Below are positions 1 through 6,274 of a stretch of 6,814 nucleotides of DNA, piece by piece. The translations under genes and the position numbers were made by a program. This stretch comes from an uncultured Clostridia bacterium (lineage in GTDB: Bacteria > Bacillota > Clostridia > Christensenellales > Borkfalkiaceae), in NCBI GenBank assembly GCA_934230055.1, contig CAKQEE010000058.1:1-6814 (forward strand), in the 5' to 3' direction. Numbering within the stretch: the stretch's first letter is position 1; every line of letters starts with the position of its first letter. The notes under the pieces are model-generated. The model worked only from the letters and a program-made list of their open reading frames with translations, searched no databases and had not been told where the DNA came from.

Positions 1-553
1 CCCTGTTCCTGTCGTAGACGCCTGTACGGAAGAAATCATACAGCACCTTATTGTCATTGGACGCACAAATGAGCTTTCCGATGGGAAGTCCCATGTTTTT
101 CGCATAGAAAGCCGCAAGGATATTGCCGAAGTTTCCGGTCGGGACAACCACGTTCATCGCTTCGCCCTCCGCAAGCTTTCCCGTAACGTCGAACGAGAAC
201 GGAACGAGCGCGTTATCGCTTTCGCCTATCTTTTCGCCGTTGATAAAATATTCCGCAAACGCGTCCGCGCCTTCCGCAACGAGCCTTACTCTGCCCGTTT
301 TACCGCCACGGCAAGAATAGTCGAACTTTTTTACAAACCAAAAATCCTTATTCTCGACCTCTCGCGTACCTTCTATATTCGCTTCTATATACGGATCGGG
401 GAACAGTCCCGCGCGGACAAGATCGGAATAAGCTTCCCCCGGAACGATTGCGGGAAAGTTTTCCCCCGATAATTCCGCGGGCGTTTTCGGCGATTTTCCG
501 AAGTCGAAAACGTAAAGCTTATATTCTCCGTTTAAAGATATTTTTTCAATCAT
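1..553 (-). CDS. Chimeric, 3'-partial ORF: GH2 N-terminal domain joined to threonine synthase fragment
   Basis: I translated this frame by hand. It opens with ATG at 553-551 (MIEKISLNGEYKLYVFDFG) and stays open for 184 codons to the window edge. A GAGGT ribosome binding site lies at 559-563, 5 nt before the ATG, and the start is 30 bp after the stop of the upstream GH2 gene, so the two are probably cotranscribed. Residues 1 to about 131 are the sugar-binding-like N-terminal domain of a GH2 enzyme. VPGEAYSDLVRAGLFPDPYI, NKDFWFVKKFD and YFINGEKIGESDNALVPFSFD line up with VPGDITADLYRAGIICDPFF, AEDFVYSANFD and EISLNGTVLGTTENAFIKYD of the neighbour. From about residue 132 the protein is threonine synthase: VVPTGNFGNILAAFYAKNMG, LICASNDNKVLYDFF and TGVYDRN, including the SGNFG-type PLP-phosphate loop. 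The fusion lacks the GH2 catalytic barrel and the threonine synthase N-terminal half with its PLP lysine, so neither activity is expected. It may be an assembly chimera. Confidence 0.85.
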   Translation of the reverse strand, partial: MIEKISLNGEYKLYVFDFGKSPKTPAELSGENFPAIVPGEAYSDLVRAGLFPDPYIEANIEGTREVENKDFWFVKKFDYSCRGGKTGRVRLVAEGADAFAEYFINGEKIGESDNALVPFSFDVTGKLAEGEAMNVVVPTGNFGNILAAFYAKNMGLPIGKLICASNDNKVLYDFFRTGVYDRNR

Positions 554-583
554 CAGATACCTCTTTATAAAGCCTTTTCGGAA

Positions 584-3070
584 TTAAATTTCCGTTTCTT
601 TCGCGAAATCGGTAACGACGAGCTTTTCCGCAAGCTCCGCGCCCGCGCCGCCGATACAAATCGTTTTCTCCGCTCCCGCTTCTATATCTATATAATTATC
701 CGAATAAACGTATTTATAATTATCGGGAAGTATAAGCGTTAAGCCCTTTACGAAGGAATTCGCTTTTACCGTGACCGCCAGCCCGCCTTTTTCCGCTTTT
801 ACCTTATAAGTATAATCGCTCCTAAACTTGCACTCGTGCCACATATCCGCGGAATAAACGGAAGATAGCTTTCCCTTTTCCGTTTCGGCATAGGCGAACA
901 GATAACGATTTTTTCCGCTCGTCGCTTCGGTTACTTTTTCGCTGTAACTTTCAAAAGCCGCAACCGTCGTTTTTATCGTTTTCGACCATACCGTTTCGCC
1001 GCTCAAAGTTTTCATTCCGTAACGGATTTTCGCTTTTATCGGTTTATCGGTATCGTTTACCATAAACACCCGCGTGCCGTCCGTATCCTCCGCAAAGGAA
1101 ACGAGAACGGGCGCAAAGCTTTTTCTTACCTGATAATAAGCCTGCTTCGGCTCTAAATAATAGTCCACTATCGCCCAGGTGGCGGAGGGCCATATTTCCG
1201 AATACATCCAGTTCATAAACCCGCCGCAACGCGCCTTATTGTATCTTGCAAACTCTATTTCAGCACGCAGAAGTTCGGCATGCACCGTCATTCCCCGCGC
1301 AACGAACTGTTCTATCGAATCGCATTTCCCGTAAAGCTCTTCTACGTAAAACTTCTGTCTTGCACAAAAGTCCATAGCCACCGCGGACCACGGGTTATCC
1401 ATAAGCCTGTCTTGCCAAACCTCGTTCATATCCCAAAGTTTGTCCTCAGGAAAGAACTTTTTTAAAGATTGCAAAGACGTCGGACCCATTTCCGCACATT
1501 CGGACATAAACGAAACGGGCTTTTTCGCCACCTCTTTTCTGTAAGTAAGCGCGCCGGTTAAAAGGCACGGCTCCACGCACCCCGCGTGCGAATCACCGGA
1601 AGAAAGGTCGTTCGCCACGTCGTTTACGCTGTACGGGCTTTGCTTTTCGTACGGGCGAGTGCCGTCCAAAGCATCTACAAGCCCGCGTAAAATCACGTTT
1701 ACTACGCGGTCGCCGCGCCCTTTCTGTATTCCGAAAGAACCCGTCTTTTCGTTGCCGCCGCACCAATATACTATCGAGGGGTGAACCCTTAACCTCTTTA
1801 TCTGATATTCCGCTTCTTTTTCAAACTTCGCCACGAAATCTTCTTCTTCGGGAATATCGGAACAGGCAAACATAAAATCCTGCCAAACCATAATGCCTTT
1901 CTCGTCGCAAAGGTCGTAAAAATCGTCAAACTCGTAAAGTCCGCCGCCCCACACGCGAAGCATATTCAGATTACCGTTTACCGCAAGGATTAAAAGCTTT
2001 TCGTACTTTTCCCTTTTTATGGTACCCGTAAAGCAATCTATCGGCACCCAGTTGCTGCCCTTTGCAAAAACCGGTCTGCCGTTTATCACAAAGCGGAAGC
2101 CCAAAGCGTCGTCTCCGCAAGGCTTTTCTTCGAGAACGACTTCTCGGAAAGCAAGTCTGCCGCGCTTTTCGCTCAGCACCCTGTCGCCGCGGATAAGCTC
2201 CGCCTTATATTCGTAAAGCGGCTGTACGCCCTCGCCCACGGGATACCAAAGCTGCGGATTTTTCAGCGCGAAATTCTTAAAGTTTACCCTGTCCGTAACT
2301 TTCCCCTCTTTAACGAGAGTTTTCGCCTTTTCGAGCGGTGTGTTCGGCTCTTCGGCAAGAGTATAACGAATAACGTCGTTCTCCCATTCCTTTTTAGGGG
2401 TTTTAATCACTTTGCCGAAAAAGTCTACCTGCGGCCTTACGGTATAATTCAGCTCCGCGACAATCGTCACCGAACCGTCGTTAGAAGTTTTATAGTTTAA
2501 AAGCTCTATTCTGTTTTCGCAAACGCCGTTAAGCTCCACCGCGCCGAATATTCCGTAAGCGGGCATATCGGGAGCCCAATCCCAACCGAAATGGCATTGC
2601 GGCTTTCTGAAAAACATTCTCGGAAGATTGAACACACCGAAATAGTCTTTACAATCCGCGGCGTTCAATTTCTGCGTGGTAGAAAACATCTTTACGATAA
2701 GCTCGTTGCCCTTTTCCTTCAAAAGGCTTTTTACCTCGTAATCGTATTTGATAAACGCGTTTTCCGTAGTTCCTAAAACGGTACCGTTTAAGCTTATTTC
2801 GGAAAATAAATCCACGCCGTTAAAAGTTAAAATAACCTCTTCGCTTTGTAATATATCGGCAGGCGCGTCGAAATTCGCGCTGTATACGAAATCTTCCGCC
2901 GTTATCCAACCGAGTTTTTTATGATTAAGCCCGAAAAAGGGATCGCAAATAATGCCCGCGCGGTAAAGATCGGCGGTTATATCCCCCGGCACCCTCGCTT
3001 CTATAATTTTATCCGCCGCAAGCTCCCCTCTTCCCTTTGCGATTTGCAATGTCCAAGTCTCTATTCTCAC
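584..3070 (-). CDS. Glycoside hydrolase family 2, beta-mannosidase-like (828 aa)
   Basis: Probably a retaining exo-glycosidase that releases beta-mannose, or a related sugar, from imported oligosaccharides. There is no signal peptide, so it should act in the cytoplasm. The layout is family-typical. An N-terminal jelly-roll domain (about 1-185) carries VPGDITADLYRAG and, at 160-167, HFGWDWAP. An immunoglobulin-like domain covers about 186-320. The (beta/alpha)8 catalytic barrel starts near 330 with GSNWVPID (338-345), LRVWGGGLYE (371-380) and WQDFMFACS (396-404). The acid/base is predicted as E441 in CGGNEKTGSFG, the nucleophile as E524 in FMSECAEMG. An aromatic IWPSATWAIVDY segment (626-637) and C-terminal beta domains follow. 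The start is GTG, supported by AAGGAG 12 nt upstream and by the family N-terminus. The length is normal for beta-mannosidases. Its promoter lies at 3140-3168. A second GH2-type gene follows after 30 bp. The exact substrate is inferred; CGGNEK and SECAEM deviate somewhat from the common GNNE and SEFG motifs. Confidence 0.9.
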   Translation of the reverse strand: MRIETWTLQIAKGRGELAADKIIEARVPGDITADLYRAGIICDPFFGLNHKKLGWITAEDFVYSANFDAPADILQSEEVILTFNGVDLFSEISLNGTVLGTTENAFIKYDYEVKSLLKEKGNELIVKMFSTTQKLNAADCKDYFGVFNLPRMFFRKPQCHFGWDWAPDMPAYGIFGAVELNGVCENRIELLNYKTSNDGSVTIVAELNYTVRPQVDFFGKVIKTPKKEWENDVIRYTLAEEPNTPLEKAKTLVKEGKVTDRVNFKNFALKNPQLWYPVGEGVQPLYEYKAELIRGDRVLSEKRGRLAFREVVLEEKPCGDDALGFRFVINGRPVFAKGSNWVPIDCFTGTIKREKYEKLLILAVNGNLNMLRVWGGGLYEFDDFYDLCDEKGIMVWQDFMFACSDIPEEEDFVAKFEKEAEYQIKRLRVHPSIVYWCGGNEKTGSFGIQKGRGDRVVNVILRGLVDALDGTRPYEKQSPYSVNDVANDLSSGDSHAGCVEPCLLTGALTYRKEVAKKPVSFMSECAEMGPTSLQSLKKFFPEDKLWDMNEVWQDRLMDNPWSAVAMDFCARQKFYVEELYGKCDSIEQFVARGMTVHAELLRAEIEFARYNKARCGGFMNWMYSEIWPSATWAIVDYYLEPKQAYYQVRKSFAPVLVSFAEDTDGTRVFMVNDTDKPIKAKIRYGMKTLSGETVWSKTIKTTVAAFESYSEKVTEATSGKNRYLFAYAETEKGKLSSVYSADMWHECKFRSDYTYKVKAEKGGLAVTVKANSFVKGLTLILPDNYKYVYSDNYIDIEAGAEKTICIGGAGAELAEKLVVTDFAKETEI

Positions 3071-3082
3071 CGTCGAATCTCG

Positions 3083-3088
3083 CTCCTT
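3083..3088 (-). promoter_or_regulatory. Ribosome binding site of the GH2 gene
   Basis: AAGGAG reads on the minus strand, 12 nt before the GTG at 3070-3068. The spacing is somewhat long. No in-frame ATG lies nearby, and the protein beginning at this GTG has the expected GH2 N-terminus, so the GTG start is preferred. Confidence 0.6.
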
Positions 3089-3139
3089 TTTTATACAACT
3101 TTTGTAAATAACAAACCTATTTTATATTCTTACACTAAA

Positions 3140-3168
3140 ATTATACCGCACGCGCCTTTACTTGTCTT
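3140..3168 (-). promoter_or_regulatory. Predicted sigma-A promoter of the GH2 operon
   Basis: On the minus strand a perfect TATAAT (3145-3140) lies 17 nt after AAGACA (3168-3163), which matches TTGACA at the four GACA positions. Transcription would begin near 3133, giving a leader of about 60 nt. The weak -35 together with direct repeats immediately upstream suggests dependence on an activator. Confidence 0.6.
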
Positions 3169-3171
3169 GTC

Positions 3172-3205
3172 GAAAAGTCTTAAAAAGTTGCTGAAAAGTC
3201 TTAAA
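3172..3205 (-). promoter_or_regulatory. Pair of 13-bp direct repeats upstream of the GH2 promoter, candidate activator site
   Basis: The plus-strand 13-mer GAAAAGTCTTAAA occurs exactly at 3172-3184 and again at 3193-3205, 21 bp apart, which is two helical turns. The promoter-proximal copy ends 3 bp upstream of the predicted -35. Tandem half-sites with a 21-bp centre spacing next to the -35 are the known arrangement of AraC-family activator sites such as araI1-I2. That this pair binds such a regulator is inference; no regulator gene is in the window. Confidence 0.45.
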
Positions 3206-3224
3206 TTAAAAATTTTTTATATAC

Positions 3225-3253
3225 AAAAAAAGCGTCGGAATTTACCGAACGCT
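3225..3253 (-). terminator. Rho-independent terminator between the repeat region and the GH2 promoter
   Basis: On the minus strand AGCGT-T-CGG, loop TAAATT, CCG-ACGCT forms an 8-bp stem with one bulged T (3253-3231), followed directly by a run of T (3230-3225). It would stop transcripts arriving from the repeat region or reading through from groEL, and so isolates the GH2 promoter. Confidence 0.7.
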
Positions 3254-3345
3254 CTTATTCGTATATAAAAAGAAATTGTTTTTCCCCAGACATTCCGCCC
3301 GCCAAAGCTTTCCTCTCGGAGGTATCGGTGTTACGTTGTCTTTCT

Positions 3346-3549
3346 CGCCATTCTGAGCCGCGCTTCTTGCCTTTGCTTCCGAAGAATCTCTTCATTTGCC
3401 CGTCATTCTGAGCCGCGCTCCTTGCCTTTGCTCCCGAAAAATCTCCCCTCCCCGTCATTCTGAGCCGCGCTTCTTGCCTTTGCTTCCGAAGAATCTCCCC
3501 TCCCCGTCATTCTGAGCCGCGCTTCTTGCCTTTGCCCGCGAAGAATCTC
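3346..3549. repeat. Four tandemly arranged copies of a 45-nt intergenic repeat
   Basis: Copies lie at 3346-3390, 3401-3445, 3453-3497 and 3505-3549. Each runs from CGTCATTCTGAGCCGCGCT to CGAAGAATCTC. Spacers are 10, 7 and 7 nt, the last two identical (CCCTCCC), giving periods of 55, 52 and 52. Copy 1 differs from copy 3 at one base, copy 2 at three, and copy 4 in a short block (CCCGCG for CTTCCG). The outer ends carry short inverted ATTCT/AGAAT sequences, so each unit could fold into an imperfect hairpin. CATTCTGAG...GAAGAATCTC units resemble dispersed intergenic repeats that I recall from gut Firmicutes genomes; that link is from memory. A 67-codon open frame across this block is an artefact of the repeats. 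Confidence 0.85.
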
Positions 3550-3567
3550 TTCTAAAACTCCTCATCC

Positions 3568-3609
3568 ACCGCTAACGCGGTCCCCCTTCTCCCGCGGGAG
3601 AAGGTTTTT
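3568..3609. repeat. Palindromic intergenic element with two hairpins
   Basis: ACCGC-TAAC-GCGGT (3568-3581) is a small stem-loop. The perfect 20-bp palindrome CCTTCTCCCGCGGGAGAAGG (3585-3604) follows three bases later and is itself followed by five T on the plus strand (3605-3609). The pattern of a CTCATCC lead-in, a GC-rich small hairpin and a CCTTCTCCC/GGGAGAAGG hairpin resembles a dispersed repeat family of gut Clostridia as I remember it. It could also act as a plus-strand terminator, but no plus-strand gene precedes it. Confidence 0.65.
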
Positions 3610-3646
3610 ACTCCGCCAAGGTTTGCCCGTTTCGGAATATATCTCC

Positions 3647-3669
3647 AAAAAAAGTTCAAGCACTTGAAC
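3647..3669 (-). terminator. Second terminator after groEL
   Basis: On the minus strand the inverted repeat GTTCAAGTGCTTGAAC (3669-3654), a 6-bp stem with a four-base loop, is followed at once by seven T (3653-3647). It lies just beyond the main groEL terminator and would catch read-through. Confidence 0.6.
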
Positions 3670-3672
3670 ACG

Positions 3673-3708
3673 AAAAAGAGGCGGCGCGAAATTTCGCGCC
3701 GCCTCTTT
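3673..3708 (-). terminator. Main groESL terminator, 17-bp perfect stem
   Basis: The 34-bp interval 3675-3708 is a perfect palindrome, with arms AAAGAGGCGGCGCGAAA and its complement and no spare bases at the centre; the AAATTT core can open as the loop. On the minus strand the arm runs into TTTTT (3677-3673). It lies about 30 bp after the groEL stop codon. A T-rich stretch on the other side means it could also work for plus-strand transcripts. Confidence 0.9.
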
Positions 3709-3739
3709 CAATTTTTATTTATTCCTTAAACGAAAATTT

Positions 3740-5365
3740 TTAATACATTCCGCCCATGCCGCCCGCAGGCATCTGGGGCTGTTCGGGTTCTTTCACGTCC
3801 GCAACGACCGATTCGGTGGTAAGGAACACTCCCGCAACGGAAGCTGCGTTTTCGAGAGCCGAACGGGTAACTTTGGTCGGATCGATAATGCCGCTTTCAA
3901 CCATATCGGTATATTCGTTGGTAAGCGCGTTAAAGCCGTAGTTCGCCTTATCCGCTTTAAGAATTTCGTTGACGATAACCGCGCCGTCAAGTCCTGCGTT
4001 CAAAGCAATCTGACGAAGCGGAGCCTGAACCGCTTTAAGCACGATTTCCGCGCCCGTCTTTTCGTCACCCTTAAGCGTCGCCGCATATTTTTCCACGCTC
4101 TTCATGGTGGAGATAAGCGCGATGCCGCCGCCGGGAACGATACCTTCCTGAACGGCAGCCTTGGTCGCGTTAAGCGCGTCTTCTATACGGAGCTTCTTCT
4201 CTTTCATCTCCACTTCGGTAGCCGCGCCGACGTTGATGACCGCAACGCCGCCCGCAAGTTTAGCAAGGCGTTCCTGCAACTTTTCTTTGTCGTAATCGGA
4301 AGTAGTGTTTTCTATCTGCGCTTTAATAGCCTGCTTTCTCGCCTCGATGGCTTTCGCGTCGCCCGCGCCGCCGACTATGGTAGTGTTGTCTTTATCGACC
4401 TTTACGGAAGCCGCCTTGCCGAGCATATCGGGGGTAACGTCCTTAAATTCATAGCCCAAATCGGTAGAAATAACGGTGCCGCCGGTAAGAATTGCAATAT
4501 CTTCGAGCATAGCTTTTCTTCTGTCGCCGAAGCCGGGGGCTTTAACGGCAACGCAGTTGAACACGCCTTTAAGCTTATTCACGACGAGCGCGGCAAGAGC
4601 GTCGCCCTCAACGTCTTCCGCAATGATAAGAAGTCTTTGTCCCTGTTGAGCGATAGGCTCGATTACGGGCAAAATCTCTTGTATGGAAGAAATCTTTTTA
4701 TCGGTTATAAGAATGAGCGGCGAATCGAGAACGGCTTCCATCTTGTCGGTATTAGTTACCATATAAGCGGAAGCGTAGCCTCTGTCGAACTGCATACCTT
4801 CTACGGTAGTGAGTTCGGTTTTCATCGTCTTGCTTTCCTCTATGGTGATAACGCCGTCTTTGCCGACCTTTTCCATAGCCTCGGAAATCAGCTCGCCGAC
4901 CGCAGGATCGCCCGCGGAAATGGAAGCAACCTGCCCGATAGCGTTCTTATCCTTAACGGGTTTGCTTATCTTTTTAAGCTCTTCGACCGCGACTTCTACC
5001 GCGCCCGAAATACCTTTTTTAACGATGACGGGGTTTGCGCCCGCGGCAACGTTTTTAAGACCTTCGTCAATCATCGCCTGCGCAAGAATAACCGCGGTGG
5101 TCGTTCCGTCGCCCGCAACGTCGTTGGTTTTTGTGGAAACCTCTTTAACGATACCCGCGCCGATGTTCTCGAACGGGTCTTCGAGTTCTATATCCTTTGC
5201 GATGGTAACGCCGTCGTTAGTGATAAGCGGCGCACCGTACTTCTTTTCGAGAACTACGTTCCTGCCTTTCGGCCCCAAAGTGATTTTAACGGTATCCGCA
5301 AGGGTGTCTACACCTTTTTGAAGAGCTTTTCTCGCTTCTTCGCCGTGTTTTAATTGTTTAGCCAT
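3740..5365 (-). CDS. groEL: Chaperonin GroEL (60 kDa, HSP60)
   Basis: Cytoplasmic ATP-driven folding chaperone that forms a double seven-membered ring and encloses unfolded proteins under a GroES lid. The 541-aa length is normal. Visible marks are GPKGRNV (31-37), the nucleotide-binding GDGTTT (85-90), the equatorial catalytic aspartate in RIEDALNATKAA (D396), the family signature AAVQEGIVPGGG (403-414) and the flexible GGMGGMY tail. The apical domain covers roughly 190-375. ATG at 5365-5363 is preceded by GGGAGGT (5380-5374) at 8 nt. It lies 18 nt after the groES stop and shares the CIRCE-controlled promoter upstream of groES. Two terminators follow the stop. No truncation or missing residue is seen. 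Long open frames on the opposite strand (4637-5353 and 4809-5321) are shadows of its codon bias. Confidence 0.99.
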   Translation of the reverse strand: MAKQLKHGEEARKALQKGVDTLADTVKITLGPKGRNVVLEKKYGAPLITNDGVTIAKDIELEDPFENIGAGIVKEVSTKTNDVAGDGTTTAVILAQAMIDEGLKNVAAGANPVIVKKGISGAVEVAVEELKKISKPVKDKNAIGQVASISAGDPAVGELISEAMEKVGKDGVITIEESKTMKTELTTVEGMQFDRGYASAYMVTNTDKMEAVLDSPLILITDKKISSIQEILPVIEPIAQQGQRLLIIAEDVEGDALAALVVNKLKGVFNCVAVKAPGFGDRRKAMLEDIAILTGGTVISTDLGYEFKDVTPDMLGKAASVKVDKDNTTIVGGAGDAKAIEARKQAIKAQIENTTSDYDKEKLQERLAKLAGGVAVINVGAATEVEMKEKKLRIEDALNATKAAVQEGIVPGGGIALISTMKSVEKYAATLKGDEKTGAEIVLKAVQAPLRQIALNAGLDGAVIVNEILKADKANYGFNALTNEYTDMVESGIIDPTKVTRSALENAASVAGVFLTTESVVADVKEPEQPQMPAGGMGGMY

Positions 5366-5383
5366 AATAAATTACCTCCCCGA

Positions 5384-5671
5384 TTAGTCTTCCACAACCG
5401 CCAGAATATCGCTTTGGCGAATGATGGTAAGTTCTTTTCCGTCGATTTTGAATTCGTTTCCGGAATATTTGGAATAAAGAATTTTATCCCCCACCTTAAC
5501 CTGCATAACTATATCTTTGCCGTCTATAACGCCGCCGGGACCGACCGCAACGACTCTCGCCGTCTGCTGTTTTTCCTGCGAAGCCGCGGGCAAAATAAAA
5601 CCGCTGTCGGTTTTTTCTTCCTTTTCAAGACTTTCTACAACAACTCTGTCGAATAAAGGTCTCACTTTCAT
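5384..5671 (-). CDS. groES: Co-chaperonin GroES (10 kDa)
   Basis: Forms the seven-membered lid that caps GroEL and triggers release of substrate into the folding chamber. The 95-aa protein begins MKVRPLFDRVVVESLEKEE, the usual start. The mobile loop that contacts GroEL is around residues 16-33 (EKTDSGFILPAASQEK), and the VVAVGPGG and KVGDKILYSKYSG strands of the barrel follow. The start at 5671-5669 is chosen because GGAGG lies 9 nt upstream (5685-5681) and because an upstream in-frame start at 5701 would place the CIRCE operator inside the reading frame and add ten residues foreign to the family. First gene of the groES-groEL operon. Confidence 0.98.
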   Translation of the reverse strand: MKVRPLFDRVVVESLEKEEKTDSGFILPAASQEKQQTARVVAVGPGGVIDGKDIVMQVKVGDKILYSKYSGNEFKIDGKELTIIRQSDILAVVED

Positions 5672-5680
5672 TTTGTACGT

Positions 5681-5685
5681 CCTCC
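5681..5685 (-). promoter_or_regulatory. Ribosome binding site that fixes the groES start
   Basis: GGAGG on the minus strand, 9 nt before the ATG at 5671. It supports this start over the upstream in-frame start at 5701. Confidence 0.85.
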
Positions 5686-5694
5686 GATCAAAAT

Positions 5695-5721
5695 TTAGCA
5701 CTCTAATCTTTCAAGTGCTAA
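5695..5721 (-). promoter_or_regulatory. CIRCE operator, HrcA binding site
   Basis: The plus strand reads TTAGCACTC, nine bases, AAGTGCTAA. This is the CIRCE inverted repeat TTAGCACTC-N9-GAGTGCTAA with one mismatch (A for G at 5713). It lies at the predicted transcription start, between the -10 and the groES ribosome binding site, the classic place for HrcA repression in Gram-positive bacteria. Heat or misfolded protein should relieve repression. hrcA itself is not in the window. Confidence 0.95.
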
Positions 5722-5726
5722 ATACT

Positions 5727-5754
5727 ATTATATACGCTAAAAAAAATTTGTCAA
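5727..5754 (-). promoter_or_regulatory. Sigma-A promoter of groES-groEL
   Basis: On the minus strand a perfect TTGACA (5754-5749), 16 nt spacer and a perfect TATAAT (5732-5727). Transcription should start near 5720, at the edge of the CIRCE repeat. The spacer has a T-rich run, and the sequence upstream (5771-5800) is very A+T rich and could serve as an UP element. Confidence 0.9.
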
Positions 5755-5964
5755 TGATTTAAGACGGAAAATTTCTAAAAATTTTATATAATTTTATAAT
5801 AGAAGGTTTAATACACGTCTCGTAAAATCGTTACGTAAGTTCCTATGGGCATAAAGACGGTAATAAGTCAAATAAAAAAGCAACTACTTTTGACGTGCGA
5901 AAAGGTTTGCGCGCCCTCCCGTAGCATACAAAGTCCACTCTTGCAGATAAAAACGAACGAATAT

Positions 5965-6000
5965 AAAAGCACACGCACCGTTTATGGCGCGCGTTCTTTT
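5965..6000 (-). terminator. Strong hairpin, terminator-like, minus-strand RNA favoured
   Basis: On the minus strand the arm AAAAGAACGCGCGCC (6000-5986), loop ATAAAC and arm GGTGCGTGTGCTTTT (5979-5965) pair over 15 positions with one mismatch and two G-U pairs. In plus-strand RNA the two G-U pairs become A-C mismatches, so the fold is better in minus-strand RNA. The arm ends in TTTT followed by ATATT. It would end a minus-strand transcript arriving from around 6340, or form part of a structured RNA. Confidence 0.55.
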
Positions 6001-6179
6001 ATAATCCCCTAAGGGTAAATTCACCCGTTGAATCGAATACTCCGAGTTTAAGGATATGTCATCCGCACCTATGTTACTCCCCAAATCGTACTTTTTTCTG
6101 ACGTACTTTATCATATTTAGTTGTATTCGCACCGCAAAAGGTTTCGGCTATTTCTTAAAGCGTTCTGCTTTTATGCGCG

Positions 6180-6274
6180 GGTATTACGGACGGCGGCCGC
6201 CTTTCTTTATCCGAATACTCTTCGCTCCTCTTTTTCTCTTTCGCCTCGCCTTTCGGGTACACTCCGATAATACC
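6180..6274 (-). other. Candidate structured RNA segment closed by a 10-bp long-range stem
   Basis: On the minus strand GGTATTA-T-CGG (6274-6264) can pair with CCGTAATACC (6189-6180), giving ten base pairs with one bulged T. The enclosed 74 nt hold a possible CCGAA/TTCGG stem around a strongly purine-rich segment, and the palindrome GGCGGCCGCC (6192-6201). No known RNA family is recognised. The stem could be chance. Confidence 0.25.

Noticed and set aside
123..320. 65-codon plus-strand frame over the chimeric gene
   Set aside because: A low-complexity Ser/Ala/Pro-rich antisense shadow of the minus-strand coding frame.
2921..3268. 115-codon plus-strand frame across the GH2 start
   Set aside because: Half is antisense to the GH2 gene and the rest crosses its promoter and a terminator.
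3255..3458. 67-codon minus-strand frame
   Set aside because: It runs through the 45-nt repeats and has low-complexity basic composition. No ribosome binding site was noted and there is no family resemblance.
3346..3549. CRISPR array
   Set aside because: The spacers are only 7-10 nt and two are identical. The copies diverge internally and there are no cas genes. This is a tandem intergenic repeat.
4637..5353. 238-codon plus-strand frame, and the 170-codon frame at 4809-5321
   Set aside because: Both are antisense shadows of groEL caused by its GC-biased codon use.
5672..5701. Ten extra N-terminal residues for GroES from an upstream start
   Set aside because: They would overlap the CIRCE operator and add sequence foreign to the family. 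The start at 5671 has the ribosome binding site and the standard N-terminus.
5884..6132. 82-codon minus-strand frame as a hypothetical gene
   Set aside because: It has a GTG start with no ribosome binding site and an in-frame stop shortly upstream, no recognised domain, and a terminator-like hairpin inside it.
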